Source: F23-D06 sp045132055 | Lineage (GTDB): Bacteria; Bacteroidota; Bacteroidia; Bacteroidales; WCHB1-69 | Length of the DNA: 41,887 nucleotides | Reading direction: 5' to 3' | Assembly: GCA_045132055.1 (NCBI GenBank) | Contig: JBGURP010000043.1 | Coordinates: 1 to 41,887, forward strand | Part shown: piece after piece, positions 7,453-15,065 of the stretch | Numbering within the stretch: the first letter of the stretch is position 1 | Layout of the letters: each line of letters starts with the position of its first letter | The notes under the pieces: model-generated | Told to the model about the DNA's origin: nothing | The model's database searches: none | The model's input: the letters and a program-made list of their open reading frames with translations, nothing else | Made by a program: the position numbers and the translations under genes

Positions 7453-7914
7453 TTACTCTTCGGTTTCAGCAACCACGTGAAGCTTGAGGCTCACCTTGTT
7501 GAAATCCTTGTGCAGGTTGACAAGTGCGGTGTAGTCGCCAAGTTCTTTGATGTGGTCCTCGTGCATGACGATCTTGCGACGGTCAATGTCGATGTCGTGT
7601 TGCTCTTTCAGCGCGTTGGCTACGGCGATAGAGGTAACGGAACCGAAGATGGTGCCTTTCTCGGAAGCCTTGGTCGGGATGGTAACCTCGAGACCTTCGA
7701 TCTTACCAGCCATGAATTCAGCTTCTTTTCTGATTTTTTCAGCCTTGAAAGCGCGTTGTTTCAGCGTCTCGGCCAACATTTTCTTCTTTGCAGGTGTTGC
7801 AAGTTCTGCCAATCCCTGAGGGATGAGGTAGTTGCGGGCGTAACCGTCTTTAACCTTTACGAGGTCATCGGCATAGCCTAAATTCTGTACGTCTTGTTTC
7901 AAAATAATTTCCAT
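7453..7914 (-). CDS. rplI: 50S ribosomal protein L9
   Basis: The product has 153 residues. It binds 23S rRNA near the L1 stalk. The N-terminal MEIILKQDVQNLGYADDLVKVKDGYARNYLIPQGLA is the L9 signature (G-x2-G-x4-V-x2-G-Y-x-RN-[FY]-L). It is followed by the long connecting helix (about 40-75) and the C-terminal domain with GTIFGSVTS. It is the last gene of rpsF-rpsR-rplI, 14 nt after rpsR, and is followed by a strong terminator. Confidence 0.97.
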   Translation of the reverse strand: MEIILKQDVQNLGYADDLVKVKDGYARNYLIPQGLAELATPAKKKMLAETLKQRAFKAEKIRKEAEFMAGKIEGLEVTIPTKASEKGTIFGSVTSIAVANALKEQHDIDIDRRKIVMHEDHIKELGDYTALVNLHKDFNKVSLKLHVVAETEE

Positions 7915-7928
7915 GTCAATTCCTCCTA

Positions 7929-8201
7929 TTAGTTAGATTTTAAATTATCGGTTACGAACGGAAGCAGGGCCAGATGACGGGCTCTTTTCACAGCCTGGGC
8001 CACTTTCTTCTGATATTTCAAAGAAGTACCGGTGAGACGGCGGGGCAGAATCTTACCCTGCTCATTCACGAATTTCTTCAGAAACTCACCATCCTTGTAA
8101 TCGATGTATTTGATACCGCTCTTTTTGAAACGGCAGTATTTTTTCTTCTTAATGTCAACTGCTACAGGAGCAATGTATTTGATGTCAGATTGTTGTGCCA
8201 T
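7929..8201 (-). CDS. rpsR: 30S ribosomal protein S18
   Basis: The product has 90 residues and partners S6 in the 30S platform. The motif KYCRFKKSGIKYIDYKD, then FVNEQGKILPRRLTGTSLKYQKKVAQAVKRARHLALLPF is the S18 pattern. It contains a single Cys at the usual position and none of the extra Cys of the zinc form. It starts 2 nt after the rpsF stop codon, so translation is probably coupled. Confidence 0.97.
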   Translation of the reverse strand: MAQQSDIKYIAPVAVDIKKKKYCRFKKSGIKYIDYKDGEFLKKFVNEQGKILPRRLTGTSLKYQKKVAQAVKRARHLALLPFVTDNLKSN

Positions 8202-8203
8202 AA

Positions 8204-8635
8204 TTATTCTGCTTGTTCTGTTTGATTAGACTCATTGTTAACTTCCTGAGGTTGCTCAACTGCAGGAGCTTCTTCCTTCACCTCGACCTTTTCAGCGGCC
8301 TTGGCATTGCGGTTGGCACGTCTCTTCTCGGCGTATGCGATGGCGTATTTGTCCATGCTCACGGTGAGGAAACGCATGATGCGCTCGTCACGACGGTATT
8401 GCAGTTCCAAAGCTTCCACAACTTCGCCTTCAGCCTTGAATTCAATTAAATGATAGAAGCCGGAAGACTTCTTTTGGATGGGATACTCCAGCTTGCGGAG
8501 GCCCCAGTTCTCTTGATGCACGATCTCAGCGCCTTTGTCGGTGAGGATCTTCTCGAATTTTTGAACCGTTTCCTTCATCTGTTCTTCAGACAAAACGGGC
8601 GTCATAATGAAAACGGTTTCGTACTGATTTGCCAT
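8204..8635 (-). CDS. rpsF: 30S ribosomal protein S6
   Basis: The product has 143 residues. The S6 core (residues ~1-100) shows YETVFIMTPVLSEEQ, the GLRKLEYPIQKKSSGFYHLIEF strand region and RRDERIMRFLTV. It is followed by a ~40-residue acidic and Gln/Glu-rich tail that is absent from short S6 versions and common in Bacteroidota. It is the first gene of the rpsF-rpsR-rplI operon, behind a promoter element at 8684-8691 and a ~43-nt A-rich leader. I could not find an S6:S18-binding leader structure. Confidence 0.96.
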   Translation of the reverse strand: MANQYETVFIMTPVLSEEQMKETVQKFEKILTDKGAEIVHQENWGLRKLEYPIQKKSSGFYHLIEFKAEGEVVEALELQYRRDERIMRFLTVSMDKYAIAYAEKRRANRNAKAAEKVEVKEEAPAVEQPQEVNNESNQTEQAE

Positions 8636-8683
8636 AATTTTTTAATTGTTTGTTTGTTAAAATGTTATTTTTTAATTGGGCGG

Positions 8684-8691
8684 CAAAGGTA
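8684..8691 (-). promoter_or_regulatory. -7 promoter element TACCTTTG for rpsF operon
   Basis: This is a minus-strand match to TAnnTTTG, 49 nt upstream of the rpsF ATG. The leader after it is AT-rich with repeated TTTG/AAAC words. Confidence 0.65.
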
Positions 8692-8746
8692 CACTTTTTT
8701 TCATTAGTTCGTACCTATGCAGCCAAATTTCTTGAAAATCGCTATT

Positions 8747-9976
8747 TTACTCGAATTGGACAGCATTGACGGGGGTGATTTTCTTGCTTACCACCCAAGC
8801 CGGAATCAACAAAACGGCCATGCAAACCGCAAAAACGCCGACATTCAGCAGCAAAACATGCACCCAATCGAAATGGATGGGCACAAATTCCACATAGTAA
8901 GTGTCCGGATTCAATTTGACCAGATGGAATTTTTGTTGCAAGAAGCCCAGCAACAAGGCTATGGCATCTCCAATCAGCATGCCCCGGAGCAGGATGTCGC
9001 CAGCCACCAGCACGAACGTGCCCACCACCTCCCGAGTACGCATGCCAATGGTTTTCAGGATGCCGATGGTTTGCGTCTGCTCCAGCACAATGATGAAAAA
9101 AATGGACATCATGGTCACCAGGCACACACAAGTTGTGATGATGAGCAATACCGCCACGTTGGTGTCGAACAAGGCAATCCACTCGAAGATTTCGGGATAT
9201 ATCTGCTTGATGGTCTCGGCTTTCATCTCATAGTCGATGTGATGATGGATGAAGTCGCCGATTTCGTCGATTTTGTCATAGTCGCGTGTGAGCACCTCCA
9301 CGCCGCTTACGAGACTGTCGTTCCAGTCGTTGAGTTTGCGCACGTGTCGCAAGTCCACCAGCGCGAACATGTTGTCATACTCGGGCAATCCTGTCTCATA
9401 AATGCCTGACACTGTGAAGTTGCGCTGGCGCGGCGGGTCTTGCACGAAATAAGTGCGCACCTTGTCGCCCACCGTCAGCTGCAGTTTGTCGGACATGCGC
9501 TTGGAGATGACGATGCTGTTGGTTGAGGAAGTATCGGTTGTGTTAAATCCTTCCCCTTGAATGATGTTTTTCTTGAAAAAATCCCAGGAAAAAGTCTCAT
9601 CCACGCCTTTCAGCACGACGCCTTCCACTTGGTCGTCGGTCTTGATGACCCCCACTTTGGTGGCATAATTTTGCACTTGAAGAACATCCGGGTGCTGGCG
9701 CAGGCTCAGAATGCACTCGCTTTCCTTGTTGATGGGCACTTGCTCGAAGGAATAGTTCTGGTCGTAGTGCGTGATGCGGATGTGCGAGCCCATCGCGATG
9801 ACTTTGTTGCGGATCTCTTGCTTGTAGCCCGACGTGATGCCTATGGCTATCATCATGATCACAATACCCAATGAAACCCCGCCAACCGACAAATAGACAA
9901 TCGGACGGGAGAATCGGTCGCCCTTGTCTTTCAGTATGCGTCTGGACAGCAGGAAATTCAAGGAAAATCGTGACAT
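8747..9976 (-). CDS. FtsX-like ABC permease of the LolC/LolE lipoprotein-release type
   Basis: The product has 409 residues. Its topology is that of MacB/LolCE permeases: one N-terminal helix (about 28-50, SVGGVSLGIVIMMIAIGI), a long periplasmic domain (~50-265) and three C-terminal helices (about 275-295, 320-345, 375-395). The N-terminal FLLSRRILKDKGDRFSRPIVYLSV is typical of the LolC/E branch. The predicted role is moving lipoproteins from the inner membrane to the carrier LolA. No ABC ATPase partner is adjacent, so assignment to Lol rests on the permease alone. The ATG at 9976 is used; an in-frame TTG lies at 9982. It follows the barrel gene by 12 nt, probably in one transcript. Confidence 0.82.
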   Translation of the reverse strand: MSRFSLNFLLSRRILKDKGDRFSRPIVYLSVGGVSLGIVIMMIAIGITSGYKQEIRNKVIAMGSHIRITHYDQNYSFEQVPINKESECILSLRQHPDVLQVQNYATKVGVIKTDDQVEGVVLKGVDETFSWDFFKKNIIQGEGFNTTDTSSTNSIVISKRMSDKLQLTVGDKVRTYFVQDPPRQRNFTVSGIYETGLPEYDNMFALVDLRHVRKLNDWNDSLVSGVEVLTRDYDKIDEIGDFIHHHIDYEMKAETIKQIYPEIFEWIALFDTNVAVLLIITTCVCLVTMMSIFFIIVLEQTQTIGILKTIGMRTREVVGTFVLVAGDILLRGMLIGDAIALLLGFLQQKFHLVKLNPDTYYVEFVPIHFDWVHVLLLNVGVFAVCMAVLLIPAWVVSKKITPVNAVQFE

Positions 9977-9988
9977 GATCAAACAGGA

Positions 9989-10576
9989 TTATAAGTCAAC
10001 GGAGACGCCTATGCGGGCGAACATGGGCAGGAATCTGACGTAATAGTCGTTTTTGGATTGCAAGGGGTAGATGATGTACTGCGCCTGTATTCTGACCGTT
10101 TCGCTGACATGGGTTTGAAAACCTATACCTAATGCCAGCGCGTGAATGTTCTTGCGGATGGGTTGAGAGAGAATGAAGTTGTTAAACTCATCCTTTTCGA
10201 ATGTGGGGTAGTTGAGAAATTCATAACCCACGTGTCCCATGATGTAATTGGCAATGATGAATTCCCCGAATGCAGAGGCACCGACGGAGTGCGACACCTT
10301 GTCTGCGATGTAGTTGAAGGTCATCTCGTAGCGTGGACCTGCACCGAAGCGGAGCCAAGGGGTGGCGTAAAGACCTCCTTCCAGATCCAGTGCCAGCTGG
10401 GGTCCGAAATTGTTATTGACGTTGCCGCTTACAAAAAAGGTTACTTTTTGGTCGTCTTGTCCGCCTTTTTCAGCCTGACGGGCACCACTGCGCAAAGCGC
10501 GCGGCACATTGTTGTCCTGTGCTCCGGCGGAAAAGGCAAGGATGATGGCAATTAAAAAAAACGTGAATTTTTTCAT
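9989..10576 (-). CDS. Outer-membrane beta-barrel protein, function unknown
   Basis: The product has 195 residues. A signal peptide (MKKFTFFLIAIILAFSAGAQ) precedes a charged linker (about 20-45). Alternating amphipathic strands follow (VTFFVSGNVNNNF, LALDLEGGLYATPWLRFGAG and so on), ending in a strand FARIGVSVDL with a hydrophobic C-terminal residue, as in Bacteroidota outer-membrane barrels. I chose the Met at 10576 because the in-frame sequence upstream runs through the palindromic repeat and would spoil the signal peptide. It lies between pta and the LolC/E-type permease. Confidence 0.75.
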   Translation of the reverse strand: MKKFTFFLIAIILAFSAGAQDNNVPRALRSGARQAEKGGQDDQKVTFFVSGNVNNNFGPQLALDLEGGLYATPWLRFGAGPRYEMTFNYIADKVSHSVGASAFGEFIIANYIMGHVGYEFLNYPTFEKDEFNNFILSQPIRKNIHALALGIGFQTHVSETVRIQAQYIIYPLQSKNDYYVRFLPMFARIGVSVDL

Positions 10577-10588
10577 TTTAAAAATATC

Positions 10589-10616
10589 GTAGGGGCGAAT
10601 AATCATTCGCCCCTAC
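10589..10616. repeat. Palindromic intergenic element, copy B
   Basis: The arms GTAGGGGCGAAT and ATTCGCCCCTAC form a perfect 12-bp stem around a 4-nt loop (AATC). The element lies in the 58-nt pta-barrel gap. It is related to the element at 6232-6251, so a dispersed repeat family is likely. Confidence 0.8.
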
Positions 10617-10634
10617 AACAAAATTTCGGAATAA

Positions 10635-11642
10635 TTAGAATTTGTTACCGGCGGCCTGGCAGGCGGTGATGGCCACGAGGCTCACGATGTCTTCCACGGA
10701 ACAACCGCGGGAGAGGTCGTTGATAGGAGCGGCCATACCCTGCATCACAGGACCTACGGCGTCGGCACCGGCCATACGCTGAACCAGTTTATACGCAATG
10801 TTGCCCACCTCAAGAGACGGGAACACCAGCACGTTGGCTTTGCCAGCCACGGGGCTGCCCGGAGCTTTCTTGGCGGCCACCTCGGGAATGATGGCGGCGT
10901 CGGCCTGCAAATCACCGTCAATTACCAAGTTGGGATCCATCTCCTTGGCGATGCGGGTAGCGTTGACCACCTTATCCACGAGCTCGTGTTTGGCGGAACC
11001 CTTGGTGGAGAAGCTCAACATGGCTACTCTCGGCTCAATGCCAGCGATGGTGCGGGCAGTCTGCGCGGTGACCACGGCAATCTGGGCCAGCTTGTTCTCG
11101 TCCGTGTTCGGGTCGGCGGCACAGTCGGCGAACACCATGATACCGTCATCGCCCCACTTCTTGTCGGGGAAGCACATGATGAAAGCACCGGAAACCACGG
11201 AGATACCGGGCAGGGTCTTCACAATCTGGAAGGCAGGACGCAACACATCGCCGGTGGCGTGCTGTGCGCCGGTAACCTCACCGTCAGCGTCGCCGTTCTT
11301 GATGAGCAAAGTGGCGAGATAGAGAGGATCTTCCACGAGCTTGCGGGCTTCCTCAATGGTCATGCCTTTCTTTTTGCGGATTTCGCAAAGCATTTCGGCA
11401 TAGTATTCTTTCTTGGGGTTGTCCATCGGGTCGATGATTTCGGCTTTGCCGATGTTCTTCAAGCCCCATTCAGCGGCTTGCGCCTCAATTTTGGCTTTGT
11501 TACCCAATAAAACGATGCCGGCATAACCTTTGTCCAGGATGATGTCAGCAGCTTTCAGTGTTCTTTCTTCTTCGCCTTCAGCCAGAACGATTCTCTTGTT
11601 GGCTTCGATGGCATTTGCTTTGATTTTGTCAATTAGATTCAT
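10635..11642 (-). CDS. pta: Phosphate acetyltransferase
   Basis: The product has 335 residues, the short form with only the catalytic PTA_PTB domain. It interconverts acetyl-CoA and acetyl phosphate, the first step of acetate formation. Visible markers are KRIVLAEGEEERTLKAA near the N-terminus, the GDADGEVTGAQHATGDVLRPAFQ segment (about 117-138), and C-terminal PVMQGMAAPINDLSRGC, a strongly conserved phosphotransacetylase motif. No ackA is in the window. It lies 33 nt downstream of thymidine kinase on the same strand. Confidence 0.95.
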   Translation of the reverse strand: MNLIDKIKANAIEANKRIVLAEGEEERTLKAADIILDKGYAGIVLLGNKAKIEAQAAEWGLKNIGKAEIIDPMDNPKKEYYAEMLCEIRKKKGMTIEEARKLVEDPLYLATLLIKNGDADGEVTGAQHATGDVLRPAFQIVKTLPGISVVSGAFIMCFPDKKWGDDGIMVFADCAADPNTDENKLAQIAVVTAQTARTIAGIEPRVAMLSFSTKGSAKHELVDKVVNATRIAKEMDPNLVIDGDLQADAAIIPEVAAKKAPGSPVAGKANVLVFPSLEVGNIAYKLVQRMAGADAVGPVMQGMAAPINDLSRGCSVEDIVSLVAITACQAAGNKF

Positions 11643-11675
11643 ATAATTTCCTTATTTTTAGTTTGTTACAAAAAA

Positions 11676-12266
11676 TTATTGTTCTTTGTTCATCGCCTCA
11701 TTGAAACAATGGCGGCACAGCGGCTCATAGGAATCCTTCTCGCCGAGCAGCACTTGCCCGCCCGTAGCCACGATGCGGTGCGAGTATTGGGCCAGATCGC
11801 CGCAATGCGTGCAGATGGCGTGCTGTTTGCTCACGTATTCCGCCACGGCCATCAGTTTCGGCATCGGACCGAAGGGATTGCCTAAATAGTCCATGTCCAG
11901 ACCGCTGACAATCACGCGGATACCGGCGTTGGCCAGTGTGTTGCAGACCTCCACAATGCCATCGTCGAAGAACTGGATTTCATCAATGGCCACCACTTCC
12001 ACCGATTCCATGTTGACGTACAGCAGGATTTCGGAGGAGTTGTGTACAGGTGTGGAGACGCGGGAATTCTCGTTGTGCGAGACCACATCCGTTTCGTCGT
12101 AGCGCGTGTCAATGGCGGGCTTGAACAGCTCTATCTCCTGTTGTGCAAACTCTGCACGGCGTATTCTGCGCAGCAGTTCCTCCGTCTTTCCGGAGAACAT
12201 GGAACCGCAGATAACCTCGATCCATCCTTTTTTGCTGTTTCTATTTGCTTTATTTTCCAAAAACAT
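11676..12266 (-). CDS. tdk: Thymidine kinase
   Basis: The product has 196 residues and phosphorylates thymidine to dTMP in salvage. It is type II: P-loop GSMFSGKT (residues 21-28), the segment AIDEIQFF with the catalytic Glu96, the lasso-region Asp-Met-Asp (GLDMDYLGNPFGPMP), and a zinc site made of CTHC and CRHC near the C-terminus. I chose the Met at 12266 because residues upstream of it in frame are unlike the family, and MFLENK...GWIEVICGSMFSGKT matches the usual short N-terminus. It probably leads a unit with pta. Confidence 0.95.
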   Translation of the reverse strand: MFLENKANRNSKKGWIEVICGSMFSGKTEELLRRIRRAEFAQQEIELFKPAIDTRYDETDVVSHNENSRVSTPVHNSSEILLYVNMESVEVVAIDEIQFFDDGIVEVCNTLANAGIRVIVSGLDMDYLGNPFGPMPKLMAVAEYVSKQHAICTHCGDLAQYSHRIVATGGQVLLGEKDSYEPLCRHCFNEAMNKEQ

Positions 12267-12292
12267 TTTGGTATGCCATTTAAAGAATTTTG

Positions 12293-12300
12293 TATTTTTG
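12293..12300 (+). promoter_or_regulatory. -7 promoter element TATTTTTG
   Basis: This is a plus-strand TAnnTTTG match for the gene at 12366. A TTTTG at 12266-12270, 22 nt upstream, could serve as the -33 box and overlaps the tdk start codon. Confidence 0.6.
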
Positions 12301-12317
12301 GCCGTTTTTTTGAGCCG

Positions 12318-12325
12318 CAAAATTA
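12318..12325 (-). promoter_or_regulatory. Possible -7 promoter element TAATTTTG for tdk
   Basis: This is a minus-strand match to TAnnTTTG, 52 nt upstream of the tdk ATG. It faces the plus-strand element at 12293, so the two transcripts would overlap at their 5' ends. I see no -33 box. Confidence 0.4.
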
Positions 12326-12365
12326 ACAATATTTGCGCACCTAAACACCATTAACTGTTCGTAAA

Positions 12366-13274
12366 ATGCAAAATTCTTTTAAAAACATCAATGAAATAGT
12401 TGATAATCTTTTGGTTATCTGCAATGAGAATTGTCATCTTCCCAAAATTGAGAAGGATATTCTGTTGGACAAAATCCGCCAATTATACCTGAAAGCGCAA
12501 GCTATTGAGGAGGTCGAAACTGAACTGGAAAAGCCTGAAAAATACGACATTCATCCGGGTATAGAGGAGGATGTGGATCTTTTCTTTGATACCGATCACG
12601 AAAGTTACGGTGCGCCCGAAGTTGCGGCGGAACCGCAACCCGAACCGGAACCAGTTCCTGCACCGAAGCCGGAGCCTGTGGTAGAGAAGCCTGCTCCGGA
12701 GCCAGAACCGGAACTGAAGCTGACCCTTGAGCCGGAGCCAGAACCAGTCAAAGAACCTGAACAAACTCCTATGGTGGAGACTCCGAAGCCTCAGCCGTCA
12801 CAAGTGGCCCCGAAACCTGAAAAGGTAATAGAACCCGAGCCACTGAACAATAGCGATGAAGATGATTTGCTGCAATTCATCCCGCAGAAGTCTGCGCCGA
12901 AGGTTGAAGCCAAACCGAAGCCGGAGCCTGTAACGAAGCCGGAATCCAAACCTTTGCAAACGGGCACGCCGCGCTCCCTCAATGATCTGTTCAACAAACA
13001 GCAAGAAGACCGCTCCCTGGGCAGCCAGTTCCAACATGCCAAAGTCGGTGATTTGACGAAAGCTATCTCCATCAACGACAAGTTTACCTTCATCAAAGAG
13101 CTGTTCAACAACAAAGGCGAAGAGTTCAGCGCTGCTATCCAGCAACTCAACCAGTGCCCCAACATGGACGCGGCATTCGACTGTCTGGAAGGCTTGAAAA
13201 AACAGTATTATTGGGATTCCACTTCCACGGCCTATTTGTCTTTGTGTGACCTTCTCAGAAGAAAATTTCAGTAA
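12366..13274 (+). CDS. Conserved Bacteroidota protein with Pro/Glu-rich linker, function unknown
   Basis: The product has 302 residues in three parts. The N-terminal ~70 residues are probably helical (NINEIVDNLLVICNENCHLPKIEKDILLDKIRQLY). Residues ~85-205 are a low-complexity PE/PEP/KP linker. The C-terminal ~100 residues (from SLNDLFNKQQEDRSLGSQF) include AISINDKFTFIKELFNNKGEEFSAAIQQLNQ. That last piece occurs widely in Bacteroidota proteins without assigned function. There is no signal peptide, so the protein is likely cytoplasmic. It ends 6 nt before the Gre-family gene, so the two are probably co-transcribed, which hints at a link to transcription or protein-protein tethering without proving it. 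Confidence 0.8.
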   Translation: MQNSFKNINEIVDNLLVICNENCHLPKIEKDILLDKIRQLYLKAQAIEEVETELEKPEKYDIHPGIEEDVDLFFDTDHESYGAPEVAAEPQPEPEPVPAPKPEPVVEKPAPEPEPELKLTLEPEPEPVKEPEQTPMVETPKPQPSQVAPKPEKVIEPEPLNNSDEDDLLQFIPQKSAPKVEAKPKPEPVTKPESKPLQTGTPRSLNDLFNKQQEDRSLGSQFQHAKVGDLTKAISINDKFTFIKELFNNKGEEFSAAIQQLNQCPNMDAAFDCLEGLKKQYYWDSTSTAYLSLCDLLRRKFQ

Positions 13275-13280
13275 AAAAGC

Positions 13281-13769
13281 ATGAGTAGAGGTTTTGTCAA
13301 AGAAGGCGACCAGGAGGAAACCCCGATGGTTCCTCCAAGAGCGTTTTTGCCCGCTGGAGTTGTAAACTATGTCACGCCCACCGGCATGGAACTGTTGATG
13401 CAGGAGCGTCAACAGATTCTGGACGAGCGCGATGCCATCGATATGGGTGGCCAGGAGGCCGACGCGCGCGTGATGCGCAACTTCCTCAATGCCAAGCTGG
13501 AACTATTGGAAAATCGCATTAAAATCGCCAAAGTGATGGAGCCCAAAAAGCGAGATGAAATCGCATTCGGCTCGCGTGTGAGCGTGCGCATGAACGGCGA
13601 AGAGATGCAATTGCAAATCACCGGTGTGGATGAAGCCAATGCCGCTCAAGGCAAAATACCCTTCACCTCGCCCATGGCCAAAGGACTCTTCGGCCATCAT
13701 GTCGGCGACGTGTTCGACATCTCCATCCCAACCGGGATCAAGACTATTAAAGTGTTGAAGATAGAGTAA
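13281..13769 (+). CDS. GreA/GreB-family transcription elongation factor-like protein
   Basis: The product has 162 residues. After a ~27-residue tail, NYVTPTGMELLMQERQQIL starts an antiparallel coiled coil (about 30-85). The C-terminal FKBP-like domain (about 90-162) has IAFGSRVSVRMNG and the conserved SPMAKGLFGHHVGDVFDI. Gre factors insert the coiled coil into the secondary channel of RNA polymerase to trigger cleavage of backtracked RNA. The tip region here (DERDAIDMGGQEADARV) is acidic, as that job requires. It is too divergent for me to choose between GreA, GreB and an Rnk-like role. Confidence 0.85.
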   Translation: MSRGFVKEGDQEETPMVPPRAFLPAGVVNYVTPTGMELLMQERQQILDERDAIDMGGQEADARVMRNFLNAKLELLENRIKIAKVMEPKKRDEIAFGSRVSVRMNGEEMQLQITGVDEANAAQGKIPFTSPMAKGLFGHHVGDVFDISIPTGIKTIKVLKIE

Positions 13770-13792
13770 CGAGGATTTTTCCCTCGCTACTC
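13764..13792. terminator. Convergent hairpin spanning both stop codons
   Basis: GAGTAACGAGG pairs with CCTCGCTACTC, with one A-C mismatch. The hairpin covers the stop codons of the Gre-like gene and of the convergent dehydrogenase gene. The T run is weak (TCGTTCTT), so it may act in both directions at moderate strength. Confidence 0.55.
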
Positions 13793-14992
13793 GTTCTTAT
13801 AAACTGGCAGCGGCTGGTCGATTACCTCGTGCCAAGGCAGACCATAACCGCCAATTTCCTTCATAAACGGATCCGGGTCAAATTGTTCCACATTGAACAC
13901 GCCCTTGCCTTGCCAGGTGCCGGTGAGAATCATCTTGGCGCAGAGCATGGCGGGAACGCCCGTGGTGTAAGAAACGGCCTGTGCGCCAATCTCTTTGAAA
14001 CATTCGGCGTGGTCGCAGTTGTTATATACATAATAGGTACGCTCCTTGCCGTCCTTGATACCTTTGATTTGGCAGCCGATGGAGGTCTGTCCGTGGTAAC
14101 CCTCGCCCAGAGAAGAAGGTTCCGGCAGCACGGCTTTCAGGAATTGCAGCGGCACAATGTCTATACCTTGATATTTAATAGGCTTGATGCTGGTCATGCC
14201 GATTTCTTGCAACACGTTCAGGACGGTGATGTATTTCTGTCCGAAGGTCATCCAGAAGCGGGCACGCTTGATGGTGGGGTAGCTTCTCACCAGAGACTCC
14301 AGCTCTTCATGATAGAGCAAATAGGATTCGCGTTCGCCGATGTTGGGGTATTCCACGGCGCGGTGGATGGACATGGGGTCGATTTCCACCCATTGGCCAT
14401 TTTCCCAATATTTGCCGCGTTGGGTAATCTCGCGGATGTTGATTTCGGGGTTGAAGTTGGTGGCGAAAGCTTTGCCATGGTCGCCGGCGTTGCAATCGAC
14501 GATGTCGAGATAATGAATCTCATCGAAATAGTGTTTTGCTGCGTAGGCGGTGTAGATGCTGGTCACGCCCGGGTCGAAGCCGCAGCCGAGGAGAGCCATG
14601 ATGCCGGCCTCTTTGAAGCGGTCTTGGTAAGCCCATTGCCAGCTGTATTCGAATTTGGCTTTATCGCGCGGCTCGTAGTTGGCCGTGTCCATATAGTTGG
14701 TCTTGGTGGCCAGACAGGCATCCATCAGCGGAAGATCCTGGTAGGGAAGGGCCACATTGATCAACAGGTCTGGTTTGTAGCTGTTCAGCAGCTGGATGGT
14801 TTCTTCCACATTGTCGGCATCCACCTGTGCGGTCTGGATACGGTTGCCTCCGATTTCAGCGGCTATCTTGTCGCATTTGGATTTGGTGCGGGAAGCAAGC
14901 ATGATTTCTGTAAATACTTCCGGCACGGAAGCGCATTTGTGTGCCACCACGGCTCCCACGCCGCCGGCACCGATGATAAGAACTTTTGCCAT
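13787..14992 (-). CDS. Carboxynorspermidine/carboxyspermidine dehydrogenase
   Basis: The product has 401 residues of the saccharopine dehydrogenase (Lys1/Lys9) family. It has an N-terminal NAD(P) site GAGGVGAVV (residues 8-16) and the family segments LLINVALPYQDL and GCGFDPGVTSIY. It most resembles the bacterial enzyme that condenses aspartate semialdehyde with a diamine to form carboxy(nor)spermidine. That call is strengthened by nspC at 25194, the decarboxylase of the same route. The ATG at 14992 (MAKVLIIGAGG) is chosen; sequence upstream in frame runs through promoter elements. It is divergent from metK, with back-to-back promoters. Confidence 0.88.
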   Translation of the reverse strand: MAKVLIIGAGGVGAVVAHKCASVPEVFTEIMLASRTKSKCDKIAAEIGGNRIQTAQVDADNVEETIQLLNSYKPDLLINVALPYQDLPLMDACLATKTNYMDTANYEPRDKAKFEYSWQWAYQDRFKEAGIMALLGCGFDPGVTSIYTAYAAKHYFDEIHYLDIVDCNAGDHGKAFATNFNPEINIREITQRGKYWENGQWVEIDPMSIHRAVEYPNIGERESYLLYHEELESLVRSYPTIKRARFWMTFGQKYITVLNVLQEIGMTSIKPIKYQGIDIVPLQFLKAVLPEPSSLGEGYHGQTSIGCQIKGIKDGKERTYYVYNNCDHAECFKEIGAQAVSYTTGVPAMLCAKMILTGTWQGKGVFNVEQFDPDPFMKEIGGYGLPWHEVIDQPLPVYKNE

Positions 14993-15028
14993 AATATTGT
15001 GTGTTTTAGATATTATCAAATGAGGGTG

Positions 15029-15036
15029 CAAATATA
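15029..15036 (-). promoter_or_regulatory. -7 promoter element TATATTTG for the dehydrogenase gene
   Basis: This is an exact minus-strand TAnnTTTG match, 37 nt upstream of the start at 14992. Only 11 bp separate it from the plus-strand -7 element of metK, so the -33 region of each overlaps the other's promoter. Confidence 0.6.
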
Positions 15037-15047
15037 AGAAAAAAGCG

Positions 15048-15055
15048 TATCTTTG
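15048..15055 (+). promoter_or_regulatory. -7 promoter element TATCTTTG for metK
   Basis: This is an exact TAnnTTTG match. The predicted transcription start near 15061 lies just before the SAM-II-like element and gives a ~110-nt leader. Confidence 0.7.
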
Positions 15056-15065
15056 CGGCCTGAAA

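Noticed and set aside
8636..8683. An S6:S18-binding leader structure before rpsF.
   Set aside because: The leader is A- and T-rich with no stable stem and no conserved CCG bulge.
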